A stretch of 64,000 nucleotides of DNA from Seriola aureovittata (Eukaryota > Chordata > Actinopteri > Carangiformes > Carangidae): assembly GCF_021018895.1 (NCBI RefSeq), contig NC_079375.1:26420475-26484474 (forward strand), written 5' to 3'. Every line of letters starts with the position of its first letter. Position 1 is the first letter of the stretch. Below the pieces are notes generated by a model that was given only the letters and a program-made list of their open reading frames with translations, ran no database searches and was not told the DNA's origin. Below, piece by piece: positions 12,000-52,000 of the stretch. Both the position numbers and the translations under genes were made by a program.

Positions 12000-12420
12000 T
12001 CCCTAATGAAGAGAAATGAAGGCAGAGCAGAGCTGGTTTCACACAGACTTCAGACAGACCGAGTCTGAATTCATCTGTTGCACAAAGCAGTTTAGTTCTT
12101 GACTGTCTTAAGTCCGACTGTGGTGCAATGAATTCTGGGTAAATTCAGACTTTTTTCAAAATTAAACAAAAATAGCCGATGGAGACACCACATCTAACCA
12201 CTGAGCTCCATTTACCCTCAGCAGAACATGTTTGTCTTTAGGAAGAATTCAACAGTTACAGGACGTTTTACTTTGAAAATTCAGTGAAGCGTAAAACAAT
12301 AAAAATAAAAATCTGATTAGGAAAATAAATATCTAAAAGTCTTTCTCACAGCTTTAGCAAACCACAAATTATGAGACATGTTTTTCTGTTTGTTTTTGGG
12401 TGCTGCTGGTCAGCACAGGT
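12000..12420 (+). repeat. Dispersed repeat, copy 1 (partner at 42720-43120)
   Basis: Shared words in the same order and orientation as 42720-43120 include 'tcatctgttgcacaaagcag', 'gtggtgcaatgaattctggg', 'gaagaattcaacagttacag' and 'gcaaaccacaaattatgag'. The copies differ by many substitutions and indels, so this is an old element roughly 400 bp long. No coding potential is seen. Confidence 0.75.
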
Positions 12421-12884
12421 GCCACTGATTAACATGTTACCGTGGTAACATTGGTCTTAGACCTGAGTTAGTCTGGGGGTAAAACAGTGTGACATCGGAC
12501 TGATGTGGACCAGTGGCAGGTGTGACGGCGTTGGTGTTGGGCGTCAGCAGGAGATTAGTGATAGAAAATAAAACCTTGTGTGATCTTTACAACATTTCAA
12601 CATTTTCTAAACCAGTGTGGAACTTCTTTTTTACTGAAGTTCCTTTAATGTCATTAATGATAATCAGTCGATCATCACTGACATGAGGCATCTGAGCTGA
12701 AATTACAGTTAAAGATATTTATCTGTATATTCTGTTTCTGTTGATGTGTTTATAAACTAAATCACCTCCTCTTGTATCCCTCCGCCACTCAGACTAGTTC
12801 CGGGTCACGTCCCTGTTTATCCAGAGTCACAAAATATGAACTGTTTTGTCATCATTTCTGTGAAGGTGTGAGTTGTGGCTAAAG

Positions 12885-13060
12885 TGTTTTGTGAGGTCAC
12901 ACTGACCTTGACCTTTGACCTTTAGCCACCAAAATCTAATCAGGTCATCCTTGAGTCCAAGTGAATGTTTGTGTCAAATTTGAAGAAGTTTCATCGAGGC
13001 GTCGCTGAGATATTTCAATGAGAAGGAGACGGACGTGGTCGTCTGTCCCTCTCCCCCGAG
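12885..13060 (+). repeat. Dispersed teleost-type repeat, + copy
   Basis: It starts gaggtcacactgaccttgac and runs through ccttgagtccaagtgaatgt and tcgctgagatatttc to ggacggacg-type sequence. It is homologous to the reverse complement of 5695-5875. Confidence 0.65.
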
Positions 13061-13327
13061 GACGAACCCTTCACATTTCATTGACCCCGTGACCTTTGCT
13101 CGTCAGGATGAACTCAGAAATCAGACCTGAAATCAGTGCTGCTGTAGCACATTGCTGTGACAGTTGTGCAACTGACCTTTGACCTTTGACCATGTGCGCT
13201 GATGTCACCGCTGAGCTGTCGGGGGTTAATACTCTCTCCTCTCCCAGATTGAAATATCTGCTGCTTTTCAATAATCACCAAAAGGACATTCACCCCCTGC
13301 TGAGACTGAGCCGAGGGACGGAGGATT

Positions 13328-13330
<3 letters not shown>

Positions 13331-13375
<45 letters not shown>
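13331..13375 (+). repeat. (CA)n microsatellite
   Basis: About 22 uninterrupted CA units in the intron, 310 bases before the first recognisable dlg1 exon. Confidence 0.95.
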
Positions 13376-13377
<2 letters not shown>

Positions 13378-13685
13378 AGGTCAGATAGTGTGGCTTTAAT
13401 CTTCTTAGAGCAGCAGATGGGCGGAGTTTGTCGCATCAGGAATTGTCCAGAAAGTGTCAGGTAGTCTGTCAATCACTGCACGTCTTCGTGTGATTGGCCG
13501 ACCTCTCTGACCCTCTGTGGCCTGTGTGTGTCAGACTCCACCCACCTGGCACCTCGGTGTGTTCAAAACAAACAGACACATGACATGGACACCCGTCAGT
13601 CAACATCCTCCTCCTCCTCTTCACTGTTCATCTGTGCTGCACTGTGTTTGTCTAACCTTTGACCCCTCACCATGCTATTGTTCAG

Positions 13686-40366
<26,681 letters not shown>

Positions 40367-42270
40367 AGCTGGAACGCTCCGTCGCTCCTCTCCTCCTCCT
40401 CCTCCTCCTCCTCTTCCTCTCTTTAGATTCAGTTTGTTTTATTTTGAAAAGAAAAGTCGACCTGCAGACAGCAGCCCCCCCTGCCCCTCCCCCTCCTGAT
40501 CACCTGATCACCTGACACAGCGGCCGACCGGAGCGTCGTTTCACTGAATCAGACTCCTGACCAGCAGAGTAAAGCACACAGGAAGTATGATGACATCACA
40601 CTCAACACGGTACAGCTCCTTAATGTTTAAGGGAGGAGAAGTTGAGAGGAGGAGAAGAAGAGGAGGAGGAGTCCATGAAGAAGAAGAGTACGAAGCAGAT
40701 TTTCTCTTTTGGTTTTTGTTTGTGGGTTTTTTTCCCTGGTTTCGGTCTCGTGAGGTTTTTGACGGACGGAGTTTCTCAGGCGCCGTCTGTCGTTCGCAGG
40801 AAGGCGGAGACACAAAAAGCAAAACTTTGCACGTTTGAGCTTTAACAGCATGTCAGTAAATCCCCCGTTTTTTTCCCATCAGCCCCTTCACCTCAGCGTC
40901 TGACGTCACAGCTTTTCTCCTTTGTTCTGCGTTCATTTCATCTTTTTTCTTTCTTTCTTTCCTTCATTTTTTTTTTACACTTCAATCGTTCACGTTTAGT
41001 TTGATTTCTCGCTCCTCACAGCTGCTGGATGTTTGTCCGGACGCTCTGCAGGGTTCCCGCTCCGCCGCTGGAGGGCGCCGCCGCTTCTTACACTTCGGTT
41101 CCTGAAGCAACAATCAGTTTATTAAGTTTGATTTTAAAATCGTTCCCCAAACTCCAGATCTGTTTTCAGTTAATGATTCTGTTTTTATGTCAGAACATTT
41201 TTGCATTTTAAACATTTAGCTTCACCCTGTATGATGAGGTCAAAGGTCACTGAGGAACATAAAAACCTGATACAAGAAAAGTCAATATAAGATAATTATT
41301 CATAATAATAATGAATAGTTGTTATAGAAAATTCATAACTGACATAATTTTAGAAAACTCTCATAATTAAATTAAAACACATCTTCAATTATTCTTTATC
41401 TCATTATTATTAAAATCTTAATTACAAGAAACAAAAATTCAGAATTAAAGGAAAACGGCAAAATTACAAGGAAATAATTGAGATAATAAAAAATGTTATT
41501 ATTAATTATGAGACAATAATGTTAATAATCCATTAGATTAAAATGACCAGATCTTTATTTCATAATCACCTAATGAAATCTCACATCTCCTAATGATCAT
41601 AATTACATCAGCTTCCTAATATCAGAGAAACTTATTTTATGTGATAACTCTCACTCCGCTTTCTTGTTTTAATAAAATGACACTTAAAAAATTACAAACA
41701 GAAAAATACAGAAAATGCAAAGTATTTTTTTACAGTGTAATCGATCGACTGATTTTAAACTTTGATTAAATTCCCGTTGATGTTGAAACATTTCAGATTC
41801 CTGATTTTTACTGTGTTGGGGGGGGTCGTCTCGTTTTGGAGCGGCGCCCTCTGTGACACGAGTTTGAACCCCGCAGTCGCCGCGGTCGACGTCCGTCAGC
41901 GTCGTCAGTGTCTTACCATGGCAACGATGTCGATCATGTAGGTGTGTGTGGGTGGACCTGGAGACGAGCTGCCACATCCAGGTGTCCGCTGGTGTGTCCG
42001 AAACACGCAGACGATTCTTGTACAATGAGATTTTGACGGATATTTAACCCTGGGTAAACTGCCTATTTTGTTATAATAAAAGTCTATATTGAACTTTACT
42101 TAAGCACTACTACTACGGGAATTATTTTCTTTGCATTGTTAATCATATATGAATAGAAAAGTATAAAGATATTTGAATATGAATATATATTTTTTCTTTT
42201 TCTTTGATCACCACCTCCTCTGTCTTTTAATTTTCTTTTTTAAGCATAATAAAAACTTAACAAGAAAACA
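40367..42270 (+). other. dlg1: Probable dlg1 3' UTR
   Basis: No coding sequence follows the stop. It has (CTC)n at 40385-40411 and an AT-rich distal part. AATAAA hexamers occur at 41671, 42075 and 42248. The last is followed 20-70 bases later by a GT/T-rich stretch (42274-42320), making it the best poly(A) signal candidate and giving a UTR of about 1.9 kb. Short open frames here have no coding bias. Confidence 0.5.
42248..42253 (+). terminator. dlg1: Candidate polyadenylation signal AATAAA
   Basis: Chosen over 41671 and 42075 because a GT-rich downstream element follows. Cleavage would fall near 42270. Unconfirmed. Confidence 0.4.
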
Positions 42271-42719
42271 GAACGTGGTGCTCTTCTCTTTTGAAGGTGT
42301 TTGTTTCAGGGTTTGTGCTCGTGAATCCAGACTTTTCTAAAGATTCACAGAAACGAGTCTGCTCACTGACAGAATAAAAAAGTCAGAAGGATGAAAGAAA
42401 AATAGAAAAAGACTAAATTTATTCACAATAAAAGGAAGAAAATAAAAGGTGAAGGTTTCAGTTTGTATTCACTCATAACAAACAGCAACTAAAGAAAATG
42501 AACTAATTAAAAGCAAAATATATAAATGAAATATAAAATGCATATATTTGCTGAATCTTTTTGCATCTTCGGAGCTTCTTTTACTTCAGTGGACGAACTG
42601 TAGAAATAAACTTTTCTGTTTTTAGTAAGTGTCCAAAATTATTTGAAGAAAATCTAACTTACTCTCAGTGGCCACTTTATTAACTCGCATGTGAAATCTA
42701 ATGCAAGTCGACGGCACAG

Positions 42720-43120
42720 AGAGCAGGAGCCAGTTTCACAAATCTTAAATCTTCAAATAGACTGAGTCTGAGTTCATCTGTTGCACAAAGCAGTTTAGAT
42801 CTTGAGTATCTTAAGTCGGACTGTGGTGCAATGAATTCTGGGTAAATTAACACTTTTCAAAATAAAAGAAATGGCAGACTGAGGAACCACATCCAACCGC
42901 TGAGCTGATTACTCTTTAGTGTTGAGGAAGAATTCAACAGTTACAGGAAATTTTACTCTGAGAATTCAGCGAATACTGAGACGATGAAAAGACAAATCTG
43001 ATTTGGAAAAAGAAATGCTGCTCTCTCCATAACAATGTTAGCAAACCACAAATTATGAGCCGTGTTTTCCTGTTCTTTTGTTGCTAGGTGATACTGGACA
43101 GCGCAGGTGCCACCTGGTAA
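42720..43120 (+). repeat. Dispersed repeat, copy 2 (partner 12000-12420)
   Basis: Same order and orientation as 12000-12420; shared words are listed there. This copy ends in gcgcaggtgccacctggtaa where copy 1 has gcacaggtgccactgattaa. Confidence 0.75.
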
Positions 43121-43280
43121 ACAGGTTAGAGATGTTAGAGAGTTCTACTACACATGTAAAACAAAAACGAGGGTCAGTGAAGTAAACGAAGCCTTGAGAG
43201 TTAATGAAACACTTCCTCCAGGTTGATGATTTGATGATGACAAACCCTCTGATCATCACCATGACAACACTACTACATGA

Positions 43281-43343
43281 TGGAGACCAGCACAGTCTCC
43301 AGACCTGGACCACATGGAGCTGGTCTGGGAGGAACTGGACTGA
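43281..43343 (+). pseudogene. Tc1/mariner-like transposase fossil (C-terminal fragment)
   Basis: Frame 43281-43343 reads WRPAQSPDLDHMELVWEELD then stop. This resembles the conserved Tc1 transposase segment around the last catalytic acid (W.. QSPDLNP.E..W.EL). No upstream DDE sequence remains in frame and the stop follows at once, so it is a dead fragment. The match is only about 20 residues and could be coincidental. Confidence 0.45.
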
Positions 43344-44089
43344 AGCCGACAGTGACACAGTGTGATCCAACTTTCTGAACAAGGTTTGATTTCCACTGTA
43401 TGTACATTATGTGTAATGTAACAGTGGTTTCTGGTGAAACAAAAAGATTCTTACTCTTTATCAGAATTCTCTGTAGCAACCCATAATGATGTAAGAGACG
43501 TCCCAGGGTTATACTTTAAGTCTCTTTTCATACATTTATATACAGTTTATATACTGTAGTTCACTGTCTGCCTCTAGGACAGCTGTGGAGGTAGAGAGAC
43601 ATAACAAATGAAGTGCGTCTCATTGAGTTACCTCGATACATATATATATACACACTGAGTTTGGTAAAACGAGATTCAAACATTAACTTAATGATATGGC
43701 TGTGATGTCGTCCCATGAGGAATAACCATACATACATTTGTACATGTAGTGAATGACAGTTATAGGGTTAAGTGTGGTCAACAGGAAAGATTCCCTCAGA
43801 ATTGTCTCACTACACAGTGTTAACTTGTACTGCTCAACTCTCTCCTTGCAGAAAAAGTAAATAAAAGCTACTTCAGCCATCTGTGTCCAGAGCCTTCTTC
43901 AAGCACCTCACAACATCACACATAAGGATGTCATTGTATAATAAAGCATAGGAACATGAAAGAAATATCATACTATTTGAAATCCAAGGGGTACACCCCG
44001 GCCAGGTCAAAAGGCGCTAACGTGAATAACTAAAAGGCAATTTAAAGCCCCCAAGTGGTAAATTAAGCATTTATCCAAAACTTTGAACT

Positions 44090-44216
44090 ATGCGAGGAAG
44101 CCAGACCTGGAAGAAAGTCAGAGAGATGAGAAAATCTTGGGCAACCAGAAGACAGGCATGAATCAGGAACCTTCTTCTTGTAAAGCAACATTGCTAACAA
44201 CTAAACCATCTAGGGG
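44090..44216. repeat. SINE-like or transposon tail remnant
   Basis: The words 'aatcaggaaccttcttcttg' and 'gcaacattgctaacaactaa' are a degenerate form of the 'gaccttcttgctgtgaggc..cagtgctaaccact' segment common in fish tRNA-derived repeats (from memory). Low certainty. Confidence 0.35.
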
Positions 44217-46009
44217 GGCATGAGATGGTTGTAAAAATATCAAACTGAAATAGGTCAAAAAATGTGACAAGGTCGAATAATGTGATAAAAAAAATTGCAT
44301 AAGGTACATAAAATGTCATATTGCGAATACATAAGATGTCACACTGTAATGAAGAATAAAAACGCCAAAAAACGTCACAGGCATAAAAAGTCATAGTATA
44401 GTAAGGCATAAAAAGTCATTGTATAGTAAGGCAAAAAAAGTCATAGTATAGTAAGGCATAAAAAGTCAAAGTATAGTAAGGCATAAAAAGTCATTGTATA
44501 GTAAGGCAAAAAAAGTCATAGTATAGTAAGGCATAAAAAGTCATAGTATAGTAAGGCAAAAAAAGTCATAGTATAGTAAGGCAAAAAAAAAGAGAAAAAA
44601 CGTCATAGTATAGTAAGGCATAAAAAGTCATAGTATAGTAAGGCAAAAAAAGTCATAGTATAGTAAGGCAAAAAAAAAAGACAAAAAACGTCATAGTATA
44701 GTAAGGCAAAAAAACGCCAAAAAAACGTCACAGTATAGTAAGGCAAAAAAAAAGAAAAAACGTCACAGTATAGTAAGGCAAAAAAAGTCATAGTATAGTA
44801 AGGCAAAAAAATCTTAGTGCAGTAAGGTAAAGAAAAATGACAAAAAAAGTCATAGTATAGTAAGGCATAAAAAAAGAGAAAAAAAGTCATAGTATAGTAA
44901 GGCAAAAAAATCTTAGTGCAGTAAGGTAAAGAAAAATGACAAAAAAGGTCATAGTATAGTAAGGCATAAAAAGTCATAGTATAGTAAGGCATAAAAAGTC
45001 ATAGTATAGTAAGGCAAAATAAGTCATAGTATAGTAAGGCAAAAAAAACGCCAAAAATCGTCACACTATAGTAAGGCAAAAAAAGTCATAGTATAGTAAG
45101 GCAAAAAAAAAAGAGAAAAAACGTCATAGTATAGTAAGGCAAAAAAACGCCAAAAAACGTCATAGTATAGTAAGGCATAAAAAGTCATAGTATAGTAAGG
45201 CAAAAAAATCTTAGTACAGTAAGGTAAAAAAAATGACAAAAAAAGTCATAGTATAGTAAGGCATAAAAAGTCATAGTACAGTAAGGCAAAAAAGAATGAC
45301 AAAAAACGTCATAGTATAGTAAGGCAAAAAAAAAGACAAAAAACGTCACAGTATAGTAAGGCATAAAAAGTCATAGTATAGTAAGGCAAAAAAAGTCATA
45401 GTATAGTAAGGCAAAAGAAAGCCAAAAAACGACATAGTATAGTAAGGCAAAAAAAATGAGAAAAAACGTCATAGTATAGTAAGGCATAAAAAGTCATATT
45501 ATAGTGAGCCAAAAAAATGCCAAAAAAAGTCATAATATACTAAGGCATAAAAAGTCAGTATAGTGAGCCAAAAAAACGCGAAAAAACGTCATAGTATAGT
45601 AAGGCATAAAAAGTCATAGTATAGTAAGGCAAAAAAATCTTAGTACAGTAAGGTAAAAAAAATGACAAAAAAAGTCATAGTATAGTAAGGCAAAAAAAGT
45701 CATAGTATAGTAAGGCAAAAAAAATGAGAAAAAACGTCATAGTATAGTAAGGCATAAAAAGGCATAGTATAGTAAGGCAAAAAAATGTCATAGTATAGTA
45801 AGGCAAAAAAATCTTAGTACAGTAAGGTAAAAAAAATGACAAAAAAAGTCATAGTATAGTAAGGCAAAAAAAAGCCAAAAAACGTCATAGTATAGTAAGG
45901 CAAAAAAAGGTCACAGTATAGTAAGGCATAAAAAGTCATAGTATAGTAAGGCAAAAAAATGCCAAAAAACGTCACAGTATAGGAAGGCATAAAAAGTCAT
46001 AGTATAGTG

Positions 46010-49000
46010 AGCCAAAAAAAACGCCAAAAAACGTCACAGTATAGTAAGGCATAAAAAGTCATAGTATAGTAAGGCAAAAAAAGTCATAGTATAGTAAGGC
46101 AAAAAAAAAGACAAAAAAGTCATAGTATAGTAAGGCAAAAAAAGTCATAGTATAATAAGGCAAAAAAATTGGAAAAAACGTCATAGTATAGTAAGGCATA
46201 AAAAGTCATAGTATAGTAAGGCAAAAAAACGCCAAAAAACGTCACAGTATAGTAAGGCATAAAAAGTCATAGTATAGTAAGGCAAAAAAAGTTATAGTAT
46301 AGTAAGGCATAAAAAGTCATAGTATAGTAAGGCAAAAAAAGTCATAGTATAGTAAGGCAAAAAAAAAGACAAAAAACGTCACAGTATAGTAAGGCAAAAA
46401 AACGCCAAAAAACGTCACAGTATAGTAAGGCATAAAAAGTCATAGTATAGTAAGGCAAAAAAAAATGACAAAAAACGTCATAGTATCGTAAGGCAAAAAA
46501 ACGCCAAAAAACGTTTAAGTATAGTAAGGCAAAAAAAGTCATAGTACAGTAAGGCAAAAAAAAAGAGAAAAAACGTCATAGTATAGTAAGACAAAAAAAG
46601 TCATAGTATAGTAAGGCAAAAAAATCTTAGTACAGTAAGGTAAAAAAAATGACAAAAAAAGTCATAGTATAGTAAGGCAAAAAAAGTCATAGTATAGTAA
46701 GGCAAAAAAAAAGACAAAAAAGTTATAGTATAGTAAGGCAAAAAAATGCCAAAAAACGTCACAGTATAGGAAGGCATAAAAAGTCATAGTATAGTGAGCC
46801 AAAAAAACGCCAAAAAACGTCACAGTATAGTAAGGCATAAAAAGTCATAGTATAGTAAGGCAAAAAAAGTCATAGTATAGTAAGGCAAAAAAACGCCAAA
46901 AAACGTCACAGTATAGTAAGGCATAAAAAGTCATAGTATAGTAAGGCAAAAAAAAATGACAAAAAACGTCATAGTACAGTAAGGCAAAAAAAAAGAGAAA
47001 AAACGTCATAGTATAGTAAGGCAAAAAAAGTCATAGTATAGTAAGGCAAAAAAATCTTAGTACATTAAGGTAAAAAAAATGACAAAAAAAGTCATAGTAT
47101 AGTAAGGCAAAAAAAGTCATAGTATAGTAAGGCAAAAAAAAAGACAAAAAAATCATAGTATAGTAAGGTATAAAAAGTCATAGTATAGTAAGGTATAAAA
47201 AGTCATAGTATAGTAAGGCAAAAAAAATGAGAATAAACGTCATAGTATAGTAAGGCAAAAAAAAGCCAAAAAACGTCATAGTATAGTAAGGCATAAAAAG
47301 TCATAGTATAGTAAGGCAAAAAAAGTCATAGTATAGTAAGGCAAAAAAAAAGAGAAAAAAACGTCATAGTATAGTAAGGCATAACAAGTCATAGTATAGT
47401 AAGGCATAAAAAGTCATAGTATAGTAAGGCATAAAAAGACATTGTATAGTAAGGCAAAAAAAGTCATAGTATAGTAAGGCATAAAAAGTCAAAGTATAGT
47501 AAGGCATAAAAAGTCATTGTATAGTAAGGCAAAAAAAGTCATAGTATAGTAAGGCAAAAAAAGTCATAGTATAGTAAGGCATAAAAAGTCATAGTATAGT
47601 AAGGCAAAAAAAGTCATAGTATAGTAAGGCAAAAAAAAAGAGAAAAAACGTCATAGTATAGTAAGGCATAAAAAGTAATAGTATAGTAAGGCAAAAAAAT
47701 GCCAAAAAACGTCACAGTATAGGAAGGCATAAAAAGTCATAGTATAGTGAGCCAAAAAAACGCCAAAAAACGTCACAGTATAGTAAGGCATAAAAAGTCA
47801 TAGTATAGTAAGGCAAAAAAAGTCATAGTATAGTAAGGCAAAAAAAAAGACAAAAAACGTCACAGTATAGTAAGGCATAAAAAGTCATAGTATAGTAAGG
47901 CAAAAAAAGTCATAGTATAGTAAGGCAAAAAAAAAGACAAAAAACGTCACAGTATAGTAAGGCAAAAAAACGCCAAAAAAGGTCACAGTATAGTAAGGCA
48001 TAAAAAGTCATAGTATAGTAAGGCAAAAAAAAATTACAAAAAACGTCATAGTACAGTAAGGCAAAAAAAAAAGAGAAAAAACGTCATAGTATAGTAAGGC
48101 AAAAAAAGTCATAGTATAGTAAGGCAAAAAAATCTTAGTACATTAAGGTAAAAAAAATGACAAAAAAAGTCATAGTATAGTAAGGCAAAAAAAGTCATAG
48201 TATAGTAAGGCAAAAAAAAAGACAAAAAAGTCATAGTATAGTAAGGCAAAAAAAGTCATAGTATAATAAGGCAAAAAAAATGAGAAAAAACGTCATAGTA
48301 TAGTAAGGCATAAAAAGTCATAGTATAGTAAGGCAAAAAAAATGAGAAAAAACCTCATAATATAGTAAGGCATAAAAAGTCATAGTATAGTAAGGCAAAA
48401 AAATCTTAGTACAGTAAGGTAAAAAAAATGACAAAAAATGTCATCGTATAGTAATGCATAAAAAGTCATAGTATAGTAAGGTAAAAAAAAATGAGAAAAA
48501 ATGTAATCGTATAGTAAGGCATAAAAACGCCAATAAACGTCATAGTATAGTAAAGCATAAAAAGTCATAGTATAGTAAGGCAAAAAAAAGCCAAAAAACG
48601 TCATAGTATAGTAAGGCATAAAAAGTCATAGTATAGTAAGGCAAAAAAATCTTAGTACAGTAAGGTAAAAAAAATGACAAAAAAAGTCATAGTATAGTAA
48701 GGCAAAAAAAGTCATAGTATAGTAAGGCAGAAAAAATGACAAAAAAAGTCATAGTATAGTAAGGCAAAAAAAGTCATAGTATAGAAAGGCAAAAAAAATG
48801 AGAAAAAAAGTCATAGTATAGTAAGGCATAAAAAGTCATAGTACAGTAAGATAAAAAAAATGAGAAAAAATGTCATCGTATAGTAAGGCATAAAAACGCC
48901 AAAAAACGTCACAGTATAGTAAGGCATAAAAAGTCATAGTATAGTAAGGCAAAAAAATCATAATACAGTAAGGCAAAAAAAAATGACAAAAAACATCACA

Positions 49001-52000
49001 GTATAGTAAGGCATAAAAAGTCATAGTATAGTAAGGCAAAAAAAGTCATAGTATAGTAAGGCAAAAAAAATGAGAAAAAACTTCATAGTATAGTAAGGCA
49101 AAAAAAGTCATAGTATAGTAAGGCATAAAAAGTCATAGTATAGTAAGGCAAAAAAAAAGCCAAAAAACGTCACAGTATAGTAAGTCATAAAAAGTCATAG
49201 TATAGTAAGGCAAAAAAAAAGACAAAAAACGTCACAGTATAGTAAGGCATAAAAAGTCATAGTATAGTAAGGCATAAAAAGTCATAATATACTAAGGCAT
49301 AAAAACGCCAAAATACGTCACAGTATAGTAAGGCAAAAAAAGGTCACAGTATAGTAAGGCATAAAAAGTCATAGTATAGTAAGGCAAAAAAATGCCAAAA
49401 AACGTCACAGTATAGGAAGGCATAAAAAGTCATAGTATAGTGAGCCAAAAAAACGCCAAAAAACGTCACAGTATAGTAAGGCATAAAAAGTCATAGTATA
49501 GTAAGGCAAAAAAAGTCATAGTATAATAAGGCAAAAAAATTGGAAAAAACGTCATAGTATAGTAAGGCATAAAAAGTCATAGTATAGTAAGGCAAAAAAA
49601 CGCCAAAAAACGTCACAGTATAGTAAGGCATAAAAAGTCATAGTATAGTAAGGCAAAAAAAGTTATAGTATAGTAAGGCATAAAAAGTCATAGTATAGTA
49701 AGGCAAAAAAAGTCATAGTATAGTAAGGCAAAAAAAAAGACAAAAAAGTTATAGTATAGTAAGGCAAAAAAATGCCAAAAAACGTCACAGTATAGGAAGG
49801 CATAAAAAGTCATAGTATAGTGAGCCAAAAAAACGCCAAAAAACGTCACAGTATAGTAAGGCATAAAAAGTCATAGTATAGTAAGGCAAAAAAAGTCATA
49901 GTATAGTAAGGCAAAAAAACGCCAAAAAACGTCACAGTATAGTAAGGCATAAAAAGTCATAGTATAGTAAGGCAAAAAAAAATGACAAAAAACGTCATAG
50001 TACAGTAAGGCAAAAAAAAAGAGAAAAAACGTCATAGTATAGTAAGGCAAAAAAAGTCATAGTATAGTAAGGCAAAAAAATCTTAGTACATTAAGGTAAA
50101 AAAAATGACAAAAAAAGTCATAGTATAGTAAGGCAAAAAAAGTCATAGTATAGTAAGGCAAAAAAAAAGAAAAAAACGTCATAGTATAGTAAGGTATAAA
50201 AAGTCATAGTATAGTAAGGTATAAAAAGTCATAGTATAGTAAGGCAAAAAAAATGAGAATAAACGTCATAGTATAGTAAGGCAAAAAAAAGCCAAAAAAC
50301 GTCATAGTATAGTAAGGCATAAAAAGTCATAGTATAGTAAGGCAAAAAAAGTCATAGTATAGTAAGGCAAAAAAAAAGAGAAAAAACGTCATAGTATAGT
50401 AAGGCATAACAAGTCATAGTATAGTAAGGCATAAAAAGTCATAGTATAGTAAGGCATAAAAAGACATTGTATAGTAAGGCAAAAAAAGTCATAGTATAGT
50501 AAGGCATAAAAAGTCAAAGTATAGTAAGGCATAAAAAGTCATTGTATAGTAAGGCAAAAAAAGTCATAGTATAGTAAGGCAAAAAAAGTCATAGTATAGT
50601 AAGGCATAAAAAGTCATAGTATAGTAAGGCAAAAAAAGTCATAGTATAGTAAGGCAAAAAAAAAGAGAAAAAACGTCATAGTATAGTAAGGCATAAAAAG
50701 TAATAGTATAGTAAGGCAAAAAAATGCCAAAAAACGTCACAGTATAGGAAGGCATAAAAAGTCATAGTATAGTGAGCCAAAAAAACGCCAAAAAACGTCA
50801 CAGTATAGTAAGGCATAAAAAGTCATAGTATAGTAAGGCAAAAAAAGTCATAGTATAGTAAGGCAAAAAAAAAGACAAAAAACGTCACAGTATAGTAAGG
50901 CATAAAAAGTCATAGTATAGTAAGGCAAAAAAAGTCATAGTATAGTAAGGCAAAAAAAAAGACAAAAAACGTCACAGTATAGTAAGGCAAAAAAACGCCA
51001 AAAAAGGTCACAGTATAGTAAGGCATAAAAAGTCATAGTATAGTAAGGCAAAAAAAAATTACAAAAAACGTCATAGTACAGTAAGGCAAAAAAAAAGAGA
51101 AAAAACGTCATAGTATAGTAAGGCAAAAAAAGTCATAGTATAGTAAGGCAAAAAAATCTTAGTACATTAAGGTAAAAAAAATGACAAAAAAAGTCATAGT
51201 ATAGTAAGGCAAAAAAAGTCATAGTATAGTAAGGCAAAAAAAAAGACAAAAAAGTCATAGTATAGTAAGGCAAAAAAAGTCATAGTATAATAAGGCAAAA
51301 AAATGAGAAAAAACCTCATAGTATAGTAAGGCATAAAAAGTCATAGTATAGTAAGGCAAAAAAAATGAGAAAAAACCTCATAATATAGTAAGGCATAAAA
51401 AGTCATAGTATAGTAAGGCAAAAAAATCTTAGTACAGTAAGGTAAAAAAAATGACAAAAAATGTCATCGTATAGTAATGCATAAAAAGTCATAGTACAGT
51501 AAGGTAAAAAAAATGAGAAAAAATGTCATCGTATAGTAAGGCATAAAAACGCCAATAAACGTCATAGTATAGTAAAGCATAAAAAGTCATAGTATAGTAA
51601 GGCAAAAAAAATGAGAAAAAAACGTCATAATATAGTAAGGCATAAAAAGTCATAGTATAGTAAGGCAAAAAAATCTTAGTACAGTAAGGTAAAAAAAATG
51701 ACAAAAAAAGTCATAGTATAGTAAGGCAAAAAAAGTCATAGTATAGTAAGGCAGAAAAAATGACAAAAAAAGTCATAGTATAGTAAGGCAAAAAAAGTCA
51801 TAGTATAGAAAGGCAAAAAAAATGAGAAAAAACGTCATAGTATAGTAAGGCATAAAAAGTCATAGTACAGTAAGGTAAAAAAAATGAGAAAAAATGTCAT
51901 CGTATAGTAAGGCATAAAAACGCCAAAAAACGTCACAGTATAGTAAGGCATAAAAAGTCATAGTATAGTAAGGCAAAAAAATCATAATACAGTAAGGCAA

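Larger units (their letters stand above)
9073..13685 (+). other. Intron before the first recognisable dlg1 exon
   Basis: No exon is recognised. It contains an (ATT)n run at about 11835-11897, a dispersed repeat at 12000-12420, a teleost-type repeat at 12885-13060, a triple TGACCT-type direct repeat at 13172-13190 and (CA)n at 13331-13375. The rest is ordinary AT-leaning DNA. The L27 and KYRYQDED exons expected upstream in full-length DLG1 are not seen here. Confidence 0.6.
42271..44369. other. Intergenic DNA with transposon remnants
   Basis: Contains the dispersed repeat 42720-43120, a short Tc1-like transposase fossil near 43281-43343, a TATA-rich run near 43640-43650, a SINE-like tail at about 44090-44216 and a degenerate transition into the satellite (44220-44369). 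No intact gene is seen. Confidence 0.7.

Noticed and set aside
40367..42270. Short + and - strand frames of 60-113 residues in the 3' UTR
   Set aside because: They have no codon bias, no splice context and no recognisable motif.
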